From: Vibrio sp. UCD-FRSSP16_30
GTDB taxonomy: Bacteria; Pseudomonadota; Gammaproteobacteria; Enterobacterales; Vibrionaceae
Direction of reading: 5' to 3'
Assembly (NCBI RefSeq): GCF_001676025.1
Contig: NZ_LZFW01000001.1
Span: forward strand, 268,827 to 332,826
DNA length: 64,000 bases
The notes under the pieces were generated by a model, which was not told where the DNA came from, ran no database searches, and saw nothing but the letters and a program-made list of their open reading frames with translations. Positions 34,265-44,008 of this stretch are shown here, one piece after another. Made by a program: the position numbers and the translations under genes. Position 1 is the first letter of the stretch; the number at the start of each line of letters is the position of its first letter.

Positions 34265-34373
34265 GTTACTTGTTGGCAATCTGATAGATTCGCGCGACTA
34301 GAAATAAGCACATTGAAAATATTATCGTTATAAATATCATCAACGTCCAAATAATCACTAGGATACACACACT

Positions 34374-35564
34374 ATGATGAAACCTTCAGCGACTCAGCTG
34401 AGTTTCAGTATGTTTTTGCTATTGGGGGCAATATCAGCCTTAACCCCATTAGCCATTGACATGTATTTGCCTGCAATGCCTGCGATAGCCGATGATTTTG
34501 GCGTTAGTCCAGGGGATGTTCAGGTCACTTTGACCATCTACACCCTTGGCTTTGCCATAGGGCAACTCTTTTATGGGCCATTAGCCGATAGCATTGGGCG
34601 TAGGCCGGTATTGTTGGGTGGCGTAGCACTGTTTTTATTGGGCGCTATTGGTTGTACCTTTACTCATTCAGTCGAAATGCTGGTATGGGTGCGACTGCTA
34701 CAAGGTTTTGCAGGAGCTGCGGCTGCGGTTGTGATTCAGGCTGTGGTTCGAGACATGTTCGAAGCAGAAGACTTTGCGCGCACTATGTCATTTATCACTC
34801 TGGTAATGACAGTTGCACCATTACTGGCCCCTATGATTGGCGGGCATGTTTCTGTCTACGCAGGTTGGCGCGCTGTGTTCGCGATTTTGGCTGTATTTTC
34901 AGTGATAATGCTAGTAGCAATCTACTACAAAATCCCCGAAACGCTGGCCAAAGAGAATCGGCAACCGTTTCATCTTGGTACATCACTGAGAAATTACGCG
35001 AGGTTGTTAAGAAACCGTCAAGCAATGGGCTTGATTATGTGTGGTGCATTTTCGTTTTCCGGTATGTTCGTATTTTTGACCGCAGGTTCCTTTGTTTATA
35101 TCGATCTGTATGGCGTGCCGGTTCAAGATTTTGGCTATTTATTTGGTTTGAACGTACTGACGTTAGTGGCGTTTACCATTTTAAATGGACGAGTGGTTAA
35201 AAAGTACGGCTCACGAAATATGATTATGTTCGGTTTAAGCATTCAGCTTATTGCCGGTATTGGGCTGTTTATTTGCTGGCTGGCAAATCTTGGTCTGATA
35301 TTCATTGTACCGTGTGTCATGCTTTATATCGGGACAGTCTCGACCATAGGCAGTAATGGAATGGCGTTATTACTCAATAACTACCCGAACATGGCAGGGA
35401 CAACCTCATCAATTGCCGGCACAATTCGCTTTGGCCTTGGCTCACTCATGGGCTTTTTTGTGGCGACATTGCCCGGTGATCAAAGTTGGCCGATGCTGAC
35501 GATGATGGGTTTATGTGCGGTATTATCTATCACGATTTATAAAGTATTTGGAGAGTCAAAATAG
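34374..35564 (+). CDS. bcr: Bcr/CflA family multidrug efflux MFS transporter
   Basis: A 396-residue protein with 12 predicted membrane segments. MFS signatures of the drug:H+ antiporter-1 type are visible: motif D1/motif A GPLADSIGRRPVLLGG, DMYLPAMPAIADDFG near the start (a Bcr hallmark) and motif C-like LAPMIGG. Bcr exports bicyclomycin and sulfonamides in Escherichia coli. The stop TAG overlaps the GTG start of the next gene by one base. Confidence 0.9.
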   Translation: MMKPSATQLSFSMFLLLGAISALTPLAIDMYLPAMPAIADDFGVSPGDVQVTLTIYTLGFAIGQLFYGPLADSIGRRPVLLGGVALFLLGAIGCTFTHSVEMLVWVRLLQGFAGAAAAVVIQAVVRDMFEAEDFARTMSFITLVMTVAPLLAPMIGGHVSVYAGWRAVFAILAVFSVIMLVAIYYKIPETLAKENRQPFHLGTSLRNYARLLRNRQAMGLIMCGAFSFSGMFVFLTAGSFVYIDLYGVPVQDFGYLFGLNVLTLVAFTILNGRVVKKYGSRNMIMFGLSIQLIAGIGLFICWLANLGLIFIVPCVMLYIGTVSTIGSNGMALLLNNYPNMAGTTSSIAGTIRFGLGSLMGFFVATLPGDQSWPMLTMMGLCAVLSITIYKVFGESK

Positions 35565-36298
35565 TGACCAATGAGATCAAAAAAATGGATTCAGAAAAAG
35601 GTAAAGCCGAAGTTATCGTGACAGCAAGCTATGCAGAGCAAATGCTCGAGCTTGTTGATTTGGCCTTACTGGACATCGAGCAGCAACATAAGTTAGGCAA
35701 GCTTGCTGATACACCGGTCAGTAATACCAACTTCTTAGTCCGTTGGATCACCAAAAGCATCAAAGAAAAACGTTTCTCTACTTTGATGGCAAAAGATTTG
35801 ATTGCGTGGCAAAAATTAGGCCGTAGTAAAGGCAGTAAAACAGGGCTTTCTTTGCGTTTTCAAACGCTATCTAAGTTTTACAGTGCTTTCTTTGCCAAGG
35901 GACAGCCTATTAAGCCCGTTTTAGATAGCCAGATAGAAAAGTTAATGGATGATATGGAGGCACTTGGTTGGAGTGTTTCTAATGAATTTGATTTAACTGG
36001 CACTGGAAAAAGCCAAGTCTTTACCGATGGCGAAAGCTCATTTGTATTGTGCGAAAAACAGTGTGAGTCTTGCTTTGATGGTGACTGTGATGGCGGTGCA
36101 GGGGAGGCGTTAGTTCGCCCAATGAGTTTTTATGTGCGTGGTAACCACAATCAATTTATTGAACAAGCATTGCAATGTGGCTTAATGCTACATAAACAAA
36201 CCGACTACAAATCTAAAGTTAAATATCATGGCGAATATATAATCTACCCGAAAAATCAGGGGCCAATTTTGGCTGAAATACCTGTTGGGTTTGCATAG
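35564..36298 (+). CDS. DUF2913 family protein
   Basis: A 244-residue soluble protein. It starts at GTG 35564, 8 bases after GGAGAG (inside the end of bcr), so translation is coupled to bcr. The family features are a helical first half (ALLDIEQQHKLGKLADTPVS, RWITKSIKEKRF) and a later Cys-rich loop CEKQCESCFDGDCDGG, which may bind a metal. The 3' end lies in the first unit of a 17-bp tandem repeat. The function is unknown. Confidence 0.85.
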   Translation: MTNEIKKMDSEKGKAEVIVTASYAEQMLELVDLALLDIEQQHKLGKLADTPVSNTNFLVRWITKSIKEKRFSTLMAKDLIAWQKLGRSKGSKTGLSLRFQTLSKFYSAFFAKGQPIKPVLDSQIEKLMDDMEALGWSVSNEFDLTGTGKSQVFTDGESSFVLCEKQCESCFDGDCDGGAGEALVRPMSFYVRGNHNQFIEQALQCGLMLHKQTDYKSKVKYHGEYIIYPKNQGPILAEIPVGFA

Positions 36299-36334
36299 CT
36301 GTTGGGTTTACGTAGATGTTGGGTTTGCGTAGCC
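36284..36334 (+). repeat. Three tandem copies of a 17-bp unit at the 3' end of the DUF2913 gene
   Basis: GTTGGGTTTGCATAGCT, GTTGGGTTTACGTAGAT and GTTGGGTTTGCGTAGCC follow one another with no gaps. The first unit contains the last four codons and the stop of the DUF2913 gene. Copies differ by only 2-4 bases. Confidence 0.85.
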
Positions 36335-36356
36335 GATGCATAGGCTAATCTAGCAT

Positions 36357-37793
36357 TTATACTTTCCCCGCTTTCTTGCATATCGCTTTAACCATGCCTT
36401 TGAATATGAAAAGGTGAGCGGGGAACATTGCATACCAATACAGTAGTCCAAAAAAGCCTTTTGGATGCCACCATGCTCTCACATCAAGCTCTCGATGCGT
36501 GCCGTGATCGATGATTGTGCACTCAAGGCGACCAAGGCCTGGCCCTTTCATACCAAATAATAGAGACAGAAACTGATTGTCTTTAATTCGAATGACTTTC
36601 CAAGAGTCTATCTGATCTCCTAGTTGTAATTTATCGCCTTCTGGTGACTGCCTTTTGGGTCTGCCACCCCCGACGAATAAATCTAACCATTCACGAGTTC
36701 GCCATAGAAAGTTCGCAAAAAAGTAGCCTTCTTTTGCACTTCCAAGTTGAGTGACAATAGCCCATAACTGTTGTGATGTTCTGTCTGTGGTAATCGTTGC
36801 GCCTGCTTGCTTAGGGTAATAACCGTAACCGGGTTGCCAGCGTTTTAGCGCGGCAGGATCAAAGCCCCAAACCTTTCCTCTGGCAAAGGCGTCTTCGTGA
36901 ACTATCGTGTCTTCAATCATTTCTTGATATGACAATAATCGTTGAGGAAATCGAACACGTATTGCTTGTGAATTAGCAACGAAGTCATGGCTTAATCCCG
37001 CCATTAATGCGCGGCCTATATTGCTTGGTACAGAGGTGATAAGTCCTAGCCATAATGAGGCCACCGACGGTGTCAGTAGAGAAGTCGCGAGTAAACGATA
37101 GCGATTGTTGGTTAATTGACACAATATTTTAAATTGAGCTCGATAACTTAAAACATCAGGGCCACCAACTTCATAAAATTGGTTGTGGGTGGTGTTTTCT
37201 TCGGCAAGACACAGTAAATAATGATTTAAATTGCTTAATGCGATGGGATTGGCTTTTGAATCAACGGATTTTGGCGTGAGCAGTATTGGCAGGTTATAAA
37301 CAAAATCACGCATAATTTCAAAAGCGGCAGAACCCGGACCAATAATGACACCCGCACGTAATTCAACGACTGGCACATCAGTTTGACGTAAAATATTGCC
37401 CGTTTCGAGGCGCGCTTGTAAATGCTCAGAATAACCAGTTTGCGGCTGAAGCGAGCTTAAGTAGATCACTTGACCAATTTGGTTTTGATTTAATGCGTGC
37501 GCAAAGTTATGCGCAAGGGAGAGTTCGTATTCTAGGAAGTCATGACCATGGTTCATGCCATGCACTAGAAAATAGACGATATCAAAATCACTAACTACCT
37601 CTAATGTTTGTTGTTTATTGGCTAAATTGAGTTCAACAAAGGTGAGATTTTGGTGACGATTTATTCGACTACTTAATAGTGTTGAATTTCTCGCACTGGC
37701 GGTGACGTTATATCCTTTATTTAACAATAAAGGTACAAGTTGCGATCCTACATAGCCAGAGGCTCCCACGACTAATACCTTTTTTACGTTCAT
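36357..37793 (-). CDS. NAD(P)-binding SDR protein with DUF2867 domain
   Basis: The start is ATG 37793 (MNVKKVLVVGASGYVGSQLV) or the ATG 6 bases further up; 37793 gives 478 residues. Residues 1-330 are an extended SDR fold with the GxxGxxG motif at residue 9-15 and VIYLSSLQPQTGYSEHLQARL as the Tyr-containing segment. Residues 345-478 form the DUF2867 domain (ITTDRTSQQLWAIVTQLGS, RVRAWWHPKGFFGLLYWYAM-like end). The reaction is unknown. It is read toward the DUF2913 gene and divergent from the ABC gene, with 167 bases between. Confidence 0.85.
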   Translation of the reverse strand: MNVKKVLVVGASGYVGSQLVPLLLNKGYNVTASARNSTLLSSRINRHQNLTFVELNLANKQQTLEVVSDFDIVYFLVHGMNHGHDFLEYELSLAHNFAHALNQNQIGQVIYLSSLQPQTGYSEHLQARLETGNILRQTDVPVVELRAGVIIGPGSAAFEIMRDFVYNLPILLTPKSVDSKANPIALSNLNHYLLCLAEENTTHNQFYEVGGPDVLSYRAQFKILCQLTNNRYRLLATSLLTPSVASLWLGLITSVPSNIGRALMAGLSHDFVANSQAIRVRFPQRLLSYQEMIEDTIVHEDAFARGKVWGFDPAALKRWQPGYGYYPKQAGATITTDRTSQQLWAIVTQLGSAKEGYFFANFLWRTREWLDLFVGGGRPKRQSPEGDKLQLGDQIDSWKVIRIKDNQFLSLLFGMKGPGLGRLECTIIDHGTHRELDVRAWWHPKGFFGLLYWYAMFPAHLFIFKGMVKAICKKAGKV

Positions 37794-37960
37794 TCTCATT
37801 CCTACTTGGTTCTATCCTACAGTTAAGAGTATACTATTTACCGAAAACCCTCACTTTTTCATGATCTTGTTGAAAAAGTCGGCATATTTTTTCTAAGGTA
37901 GTCCAAATTTTAATAATGACTAAATTTAGCAAGCACAAGATGGTTAAAAGGTAATCATAA

Positions 37961-38632
37961 ATGTTGAAGCTGGTAAATGTTAGCAAGGGATTTGTTGACG
38001 GTGGTGAATTTAATCCTGTGTTACAGAGTGCTAATTTAACAATTAGACGTGGTGAACAGATTGCCCTAATGGGTGAGTCGGGCGCAGGTAAAAGCACATT
38101 ACTTAACTTAATTGCAGGTTTAGACAGAGTGGACTCCGGTGAGATCTGGTTTGATGATTACGATATGCACCACTTTAAAGAGAACGATCGTACCTCTTTT
38201 CGTCGTAATAACATTGGGCATGTCTTTCAGCAGTACAACCTTTTAACTACCCTTAATGTGGCAGACAATATTCGCTTTTGCCGACAGTTAAAAAGGCTTC
38301 CTGAAAGCAGTCAGTTGTGGCGTCAGATTTTAGCAACTTTGGATCTTATGCCATTGCTTGGAAGATACCCTGAAGAATTATCAGGTGGACAACAACAACG
38401 CGCCGCAATTGCACGCGCTTTGTATATGGAGCCATCGATATTATTAGCCGATGAGCCTACAGGTAGTCTTGATGAAAAAAATGCCGATGCGGTAATGCGT
38501 CTATTATCTTCATTAACCAAAGAATTTAATTGTACCTTGCTGGTGGTGACTCACAGTGAGAAGGTCGCAAACTATATGGATAAAACAGTTCGCCTTCAAG
38601 GAGGACAACTGCATGTTATGGCCAATAGCTAA
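37961..38632 (+). CDS. ABC transporter ATP-binding protein (AttE/LolD-like)
   Basis: A 223-residue ATPase of the MacB/LolD group. Walker A is GESGAGKSTLLN, the Q-loop FQQYNLL, the signature ELSGGQQQRAAIARAL and Walker B ILLADEPTGSLD; the H-switch is in LVVTHSEKVA. It overlaps the permease gene by 20 bases. Such ATPases drive MacB-type mechanotransmission across the periplasm rather than classic transport. The next two genes make this an AttEFGH-like unit. Confidence 0.9.
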   Translation: MLKLVNVSKGFVDGGEFNPVLQSANLTIRRGEQIALMGESGAGKSTLLNLIAGLDRVDSGEIWFDDYDMHHFKENDRTSFRRNNIGHVFQQYNLLTTLNVADNIRFCRQLKRLPESSQLWRQILATLDLMPLLGRYPEELSGGQQQRAAIARALYMEPSILLADEPTGSLDEKNADAVMRLLSSLTKEFNCTLLVVTHSEKVANYMDKTVRLQGGQLHVMANS

Positions 38633-41066
38633 AGCGCTACTCGGTCATTATAAGAGACACCCTTTACAGATGATTCTAGTTTGGCTAGGACTCTCTTTAG
38701 GTATCTCTGTGTTGGTTGGCGTTTTAGCCATCAACCAACATGCCAAGCTTTCTTATACTCACGGAGAACGCCTGTTTTCTTCGCCTTTGCCGTATCGCAT
38801 TCAATCAAAAAATAATTCTAATACCATTCCTCAAGGCTTTTACGTTCAGATTCGACGTGAAGGCTTTAGCCAATGCATTCCATTTGATCTTTATCGCACC
38901 CAGACTAAAAAAGGTGCGGATATTCAGTTATTAGGTATCGACAGCTTAGCAACGGCTGAGGTGTTCTTTAGAACCAATATTTTAGAAAACCCAATCTTAA
39001 ATCTCATGGAGCAACCTCACCCTGTATTGATCAATGAGACCTTTATGAAGTATATGGGTTGGCATGAAGGACAACAGCTAACGCTAAACAATGGAAAGAT
39101 GCTTGGGCCACTGGTTATCGACCAACAAAATCTAGTTAAAGGTTCCAATCTTGTTGTTGATATGGCGGTCACACGTAAACTAAGACAGGGGACGGGGTTC
39201 TCCTTAATTGGTTGCGGAAATATGAGCCAAGAGAAGCTCGATAATATTCGAGATATGTTGCCTGATGGCGTGATCTTAAGAAAGAATACCCGCAGCGAGT
39301 TAGTCTCGTTGACCGAAGCTTTTCACCTTAATCTGACTGCGATGGGGATGTTGTCGTTTCTCATTGGCTTGTTTATTTTCTATCAGGCAATGTCATTGTC
39401 TTTTGTACAAAGACAAACTGTGGTTGGCGTATTGAGGCAAATTGGCGTGTCAGGGTGGCAACTTGTCGCCGCACTCATGTTAGAGCTGTTTATATTAGTC
39501 ACCATTAGTTGGATTTCAGGTAATGTGCTGGGTCTGATGTTAGCCAATCAGCTCCTGCCTGCTGTTTCTATGAGTATTGGTGCAATTTACAACGCTAGCA
39601 TAGATTTAGTGATTCATTGGCGCTGGGCTTGGAGTGCAAAAAGCTTACTTCTGTCTTTAGTTGGTGTAGCACTTTCTTGTACTTGGCCTTTACTACGATT
39701 AATTCGTACCCAGCCTATTCGCTTAACGGCTCGCCTTTCACTAGTGCGCTTTGCCGGTAGGGAATTTTTCTGGCAAGCGGTATTAGCGGCTATTTGTTTA
39801 TTTTTAGCGGTGTTTATTTTGCAGTTTGGCGAAGGGGTGTACGCAGGGTTTAGTGTGCTTGCCTTTATGCTGATCGGCGTTGCTTTGATGGTGCCGTATA
39901 TTATATTTGAGCTGTTTACCTATCTTTCTTATCGATTACGCTGGGTTAAAGCGCGTTGGTTTTTTGCTGATGCAGCTGCATCAATGAGCTATCGCGGCGT
40001 GGCTTTAATGGCGTTCATGTTAGCGATTACTGCCAACGTTGGTGTAGAAACCATGGTGGGAAGTTTTAGAAACACCACCGATCAGTGGTTATCACAGCGT
40101 CTTGCTGCTGATATCTATGTTCATCCTTCAGCAAAATCTGCGTCTAAAATGGTGTCATGGTTGGATAACCAACCTGAAGTGAAAGAAGTGTGGCAACGTA
40201 GAGAAACTGAACTTACGACGTTAGAAGGCAATATTAACCTAGTCAGTATCGGTAATAGTTTAGGTGAAAAGAAATCATTAACCGCCAAGGTTTCAACCAC
40301 TAACTATTGGCATCATTTGCATCATTCACGTAGCGTGATGATCAGTGAGTCGATGTCGTTAAAACGTAATATTCGTGTAGGAGATTACATTTCATTGCCA
40401 GCACCAGTTGGTCAGCAATGGCGGGTGGTTGGTGTGTATTACGATTATGGTAACCCTTACGATCAGGTCTTACTCTCTGAAAACAGTTGGAATCGATTGT
40501 TACCCGGGCAAGGCAGTGTTGGCTTAGGTGTTGTGCTCAACGATAAAGCTCAGGCGGATGTTCTAACGTCTAAACTTGTAGGTATTTATCGAATTCCTGC
40601 CGATAGGGTGGTCAACAATACGACCATTCATCAGCAAGCTTTAAAGATCTTTGATAGAACGTTTGGTATCACCGATACTTTGGGGAATCTAACTCTCATC
40701 GTCGCATTATTTGGTATCTTCTTTGCTACCTTGGCCGGAGAGGCATCACGACTGCACAATGTGGCATTGCTTCGCTGTTTAGGTGTTTCTGGTAAGGAGT
40801 TAGTATTTGTCGGGGGAGCGCAACTTTTTGCTTTTGGTATCGTGTCGTCATGTGTCGCAATCCCACTAGGAATGGTGCTGGCGAGTAATGTTGTTGAGCT
40901 TATTTTGAAAAAGACATTTGGTTGGAGCATGCAATTGCATGTTGTCCCTTGGGATTATCTAGGGACACTCGCTCTAACTGTTAGTGCTTTAATGTTAGCG
41001 GGTGCGATACCTGTGCTACAAGTGATACGTCGTACACCGATGAAATCTCTTCGTGATGCTTTATAG
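38613..41066 (+). CDS. FtsX-like ABC permease, fused two-domain (AttFG-like)
   Basis: The frame opens at 38556, but ATG 38613 with AAGGAGG 7 bases upstream is the start, giving 817 residues. The first segment (LVWLGLSLGISVLVGVLAINQ) anchors a large periplasmic domain; FtsX bundles lie at about residues 240-385 and 695-810, with four further segments in the middle (about 390-480). A second periplasmic domain spans about residues 490-690. This duplicated FtsX architecture is the form in which AttF and AttG are joined. Together with the ATPase and the AttH-like protein it probably handles a lipid or envelope ligand; the ligand is unknown. Confidence 0.87.
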   Translation: MLWPIAKALLGHYKRHPLQMILVWLGLSLGISVLVGVLAINQHAKLSYTHGERLFSSPLPYRIQSKNNSNTIPQGFYVQIRREGFSQCIPFDLYRTQTKKGADIQLLGIDSLATAEVFFRTNILENPILNLMEQPHPVLINETFMKYMGWHEGQQLTLNNGKMLGPLVIDQQNLVKGSNLVVDMAVTRKLRQGTGFSLIGCGNMSQEKLDNIRDMLPDGVILRKNTRSELVSLTEAFHLNLTAMGMLSFLIGLFIFYQAMSLSFVQRQTVVGVLRQIGVSGWQLVAALMLELFILVTISWISGNVLGLMLANQLLPAVSMSIGAIYNASIDLVIHWRWAWSAKSLLLSLVGVALSCTWPLLRLIRTQPIRLTARLSLVRFAGREFFWQAVLAAICLFLAVFILQFGEGVYAGFSVLAFMLIGVALMVPYIIFELFTYLSYRLRWVKARWFFADAAASMSYRGVALMAFMLAITANVGVETMVGSFRNTTDQWLSQRLAADIYVHPSAKSASKMVSWLDNQPEVKEVWQRRETELTTLEGNINLVSIGNSLGEKKSLTAKVSTTNYWHHLHHSRSVMISESMSLKRNIRVGDYISLPAPVGQQWRVVGVYYDYGNPYDQVLLSENSWNRLLPGQGSVGLGVVLNDKAQADVLTSKLVGIYRIPADRVVNNTTIHQQALKIFDRTFGITDTLGNLTLIVALFGIFFATLAGEASRLHNVALLRCLGVSGKELVFVGGAQLFAFGIVSSCVAIPLGMVLASNVVELILKKTFGWSMQLHVVPWDYLGTLALTVSALMLAGAIPVLQVIRRTPMKSLRDAL

Positions 41067-41074
41067 AGTAATAA

Positions 41075-42187
41075 ATGCCAAAGATTTTAAAAAAATACTT
41101 GATAGTTCTGGTCGCCTTTATTGTCACTTTGATTGGTGTTGGGCTAGTTGTTCAACACTATTTGGAAGTACAACGAGATAAAGCTTATTTAGTTACGCAA
41201 CAAAAGTTGGCGGCAGAGTCGACTTTTGAGCCTGTTTTACCTGATAGAAAGGTATCATTTCCTGCCGATTTTACGGTGCACCCAAAATATCAGCACGAAG
41301 TATGGCGTTTTATTGCCACACTTAAAGATGACAAAGGTGAAGAGTATCTAGTGCAGTGGTTTCTATTTAGAATCGCTATGTCAGAAGTGCAAGGCGTGAG
41401 TTGGGAATCACCTCAAATATATACTTCACAGGCGATTGTAACCACACCGGAGCAGGTGTTTCTTGAGCAGCGTTTTGCTCGAGGCGGTATTGGTATAGTC
41501 GGGATTCGCCAACGTCCTTATCAATTATCTATAGATAATTGGGCTATTCGTTCATTTTCAAACTCCCCAATTCCGGGCAGAGTTTCGATTTCAACAGAAC
41601 AATTTAAAGTTCAATTAACCACTGAACTTACTCAGCCATATATCCCCTTAGGTGATAGAGGTTATCAGATCACTCATGATTTAGTCTCTAGAGCATTTTA
41701 TGGATATTCTGCTCCTTATGTTGATACTTCTGGAACAATTACCATCGGTAATCAGATGGTAGGTGTGTCAGGGAAAGCCTCATTTAGCCAAGTATGGGGA
41801 ACGGACATTATTGGCACCGGTCAGTCAGGTTATGCCCATATAATGTTGAGACTTGAAGATGGCCGAGTGTTATCTGTCGTTAAAACTCAGTACAAAGATC
41901 ATGTTCAGCCGTATGTGTTCGGTAATTTATTCACCCCTGATGGTGGGCATGTGGCATTAAATAGCGATCAAATTGATATGCATTTTTTAAGTCAGTCAAC
42001 GTTAGCGAATGGAAAGATCTTACCGTTGAAGTGGGCCATTAACGTACCAGACTTTGATATATTCTTGACGGCAAGGACGGCTCGCTATAATCAATGGGCC
42101 AACCTTTCAATCCCATCTTGGTCGGGTAGGATGAAGACCACGGGAAACATAAAAGCTAATGGATACATGCAGTTAATAGGTTACTAG
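41075..42187 (+). CDS. AttH/CrtC-like lipocalin-fold protein
   Basis: A 370-residue protein with an N-terminal membrane anchor (YLIVLVAFIVTLIGVGLVVQ) and then the AttH N-motif: FPADFTVHPKYQHEVWRF, LKDDKGEEYLVQWFLFR. The usual EWWY is EVWR here. The rest is beta-rich like carotenoid hydratase CrtC, whose Pfam family it shares. It starts 8 bases after the permease gene, so it belongs to the same operon. By analogy with AttEFGH it is the extracytoplasmic partner of the ABC machine. Confidence 0.85.
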   Translation: MPKILKKYLIVLVAFIVTLIGVGLVVQHYLEVQRDKAYLVTQQKLAAESTFEPVLPDRKVSFPADFTVHPKYQHEVWRFIATLKDDKGEEYLVQWFLFRIAMSEVQGVSWESPQIYTSQAIVTTPEQVFLEQRFARGGIGIVGIRQRPYQLSIDNWAIRSFSNSPIPGRVSISTEQFKVQLTTELTQPYIPLGDRGYQITHDLVSRAFYGYSAPYVDTSGTITIGNQMVGVSGKASFSQVWGTDIIGTGQSGYAHIMLRLEDGRVLSVVKTQYKDHVQPYVFGNLFTPDGGHVALNSDQIDMHFLSQSTLANGKILPLKWAINVPDFDIFLTARTARYNQWANLSIPSWSGRMKTTGNIKANGYMQLIGY

Positions 42188-42383
42188 TTAACCTATAACG
42201 ATACTAAATGCCTCTACACTGGATGTGCTAAACTTATCGTATTATTTTAATGGTTGGCTGCAATCATTGATATGGTGAATTTAAGTGCATAATTTGCTTT
42301 TATTCGGAAATACCGAAGCTTTAGGTCTGAACAAGCGAATTTTTTTAATGTTTCAATTTGGTAAAATATGCGCCACTTAGTTG

Positions 42384-42399
42384 TGTGATTCTAATCACA
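42384..42399. promoter_or_regulatory. Perfect CRP-type site in the nhaA leader
   Basis: TGTGATTCTAATCACA matches TGTGA-N6-TCACA exactly. It ends 17 bases before the nhaA ATG, so if transcription starts upstream, bound CRP would block rather than activate; if it starts downstream, the leader would be extremely short. Confidence 0.65.
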
Positions 42400-42416
42400 A
42401 ATGTAAAGGTTATAAT

Positions 42417-43592
42417 ATGAATCAAATGCTGAAAGATTTCTTCAAGATGGAATCAGCTGGTGGAATAATTTTAGTGATTGCTGCTGCACTGGCAATGCTG
42501 GTCGCTAACTCTTCTCTTAATGATGCTTATCAAGCTGGGCTTCAATCTTATATTTTAGGTATGTCTGTTTCCCATTGGGTGAACGATGGCCTAATGGCAC
42601 TGTTCTTCTTACTTATCGGTTTGGAAGTAAAACGAGAACTTCTTGAAGGTGCTCTAAAATCTCGCGAAACCGCTATCTTTCCAGCCATCGCTGCTGTCGG
42701 TGGTATGGTTGCACCTGCTTTAGTTTATGTACTGTTTAATATGGGCAACCCAGATGCACTTGCAGGTTGGGCTATCCCTGCTGCAACAGACATCGCATTT
42801 GCTCTTGGTATCATGGCACTGTTGGGTAACCGAGTTCCTGTTAGCCTTAAGGTTTTCCTACTTGCCCTTGCTATTATCGATGATCTTGGTGTTGTAGTGA
42901 TTATTGCGCTGTTCTACAGTAGTGATCTTTCTACTATGGCATTAGCGATTGGCTTTGCAATGACCGGTTTACTCTTCTACATGAACCATAAAAAAGTGAC
43001 GGCACTTAGATGGTATATCATTGTTGGTGCGATTCTTTGGTTTGCGGTTCTGCAGTCAGGTGTTCACGCAACACTGGCTGGCGTAGTGATTGGTTTCTCT
43101 ATTCCGTTGCAAGGTAAAAAGGGCGAACGTTCTCCTCTGAAACATTTAGAGCACGGCTTACACCCTTGGTCATCATTCTTGATTCTACCTGTGTTTGCTT
43201 TTGCCAATGCTGGTGTATCGCTAGAAGGTATTTCACTGTCGACACTAGGCTCTACATTGCCAATGGGTATCGCTATGGGTCTGCTTCTTGGTAAGCCTCT
43301 AGGTATCTTCAGCTTCAGTTGGCTTGCGGTTAAGTCTGGCGTTGCCAAACTACCTGAAGGAATTGATTTCCGACATATCTTCGCGGTCTCTGTGCTGTGT
43401 GGTATTGGCTTTACCATGTCAATGTTTATTGCATCACTTGCGTTTACTGGTGCAACCGCAGACTTTAATACACACGCTCGCTTAGGTATCTTGATGGGCT
43501 CAACACTTGCCGCTGTTATTGGTTACGTTTTGTTGAGTGTATCACTGCCAAAAAAGTCCGTAGTGAACGTTAAAACAGCAGAAGCTAAATAA
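42417..43592 (+). CDS. nhaA: Na+/H+ antiporter NhaA
   Basis: A 391-residue antiporter that exchanges sodium for protons, for pH and salt homeostasis. Start ATG 42417 (AAAGGT 6 bases upstream) is chosen over 42381 because it gives the family start [17 protein letters not shown]. The conserved pair of aspartates lies in [13 protein letters not shown], and the membrane segments include GFSIPL and [15 protein letters not shown]. The terminator with a GAAA tetraloop follows directly. Marine bacteria typically carry this gene for salt tolerance. Confidence 0.96.
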   Translation: MNQMLKDFFKMESAGGIILVIAAALAMLVANSSLNDAYQAGLQSYILGMSVSHWVNDGLMALFFLLIGLEVKRELLEGALKSRETAIFPAIAAVGGMVAPALVYVLFNMGNPDALAGWAIPAATDIAFALGIMALLGNRVPVSLKVFLLALAIIDDLGVVVIIALFYSSDLSTMALAIGFAMTGLLFYMNHKKVTALRWYIIVGAILWFAVLQSGVHATLAGVVIGFSIPLQGKKGERSPLKHLEHGLHPWSSFLILPVFAFANAGVSLEGISLSTLGSTLPMGIAMGLLLGKPLGIFSFSWLAVKSGVAKLPEGIDFRHIFAVSVLCGIGFTMSMFIASLAFTGATADFNTHARLGILMGSTLAAVIGYVLLSVSLPKKSVVNVKTAEAK

Positions 43593-43622
43593 TAACGAAT
43601 TTTATTTAAGATTGTTATCAGG

Positions 43623-43653
43623 AAGGGAGAACCGAAAGGTTCTCCCTTTTTTT
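43623..43653 (+). terminator. Terminator after nhaA
   Basis: AAGGGAGAACC-GAAA-GGTTCTCCCTTTTTTT: an 11-bp stem, a GAAA tetraloop and a T-run. Confidence 0.95.
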
Positions 43654-43681
43654 GATCGAATTTATCGAGAATGCAGCACAC

Positions 43682-43713
43682 AAAAAAAAAGCCCAATCAA
43701 AAGAATTGGGCTT
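43682..43713 (-). terminator. Leftward terminator with no annotated leftward gene
   Basis: AAGCCCAAT and ATTGGGCTT form a 9-bp stem; the A-run at 43682-43690 makes the T-run on the minus strand. Since nothing on the minus strand is encoded to its right, an unannotated leftward transcript may end here. Confidence 0.7.
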
Positions 43714-43733
43714 ATACAAAACATAGGAGTTAA

Positions 43734-43817
43734 ATGAAAAAAACAGTGGTTGTAACCAACATAAAAATACTCGAATTTGATGGAAAAAAATTCATAAAAC
43801 ATTGTTGCTTACGTTAA
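43734..43817 (+). CDS. Possible small ORF (27 residues) in nhaA-psrA gap
   Basis: ATG 43734 is preceded by AGGAG with 5 bases between, an excellent Shine-Dalgarno arrangement. The frame reads MKKTVVVTNIKILEFDGKKF, then IKHCCLR and TAA. It has a basic start and a Cys pair near the end. It may be a leader peptide or a micro-protein; no family is recognised. The rest of the 43593-44038 gap holds two hairpins, this frame and the psrA operator. Confidence 0.35.
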   Translation: MKKTVVVTNIKILEFDGKKFIKHCCLR

Positions 43818-44008
43818 GTAAGACTGGCCGTTTACAAAAGAGTTCAATATTAATTCAATTAAATTTAACGAAATGTACTCACATAAGCTAACTAATTGTT
43901 TTCATTGAAAACAATCCCTTCCTTTATTTTCTATTTATCGTTATTAGGTGATCTGGTCGTACCTCTTGCGATTTTATTGTTGATTTCATGTTAATCTATT
44001 GTTAAATT

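Noticed and set aside
34652..35200. 182-codon frame inside bcr
   Set aside because: Overlaps the well-supported MFS gene in another frame; its Cys/Arg/Ser-rich product is typical of a shadow frame.
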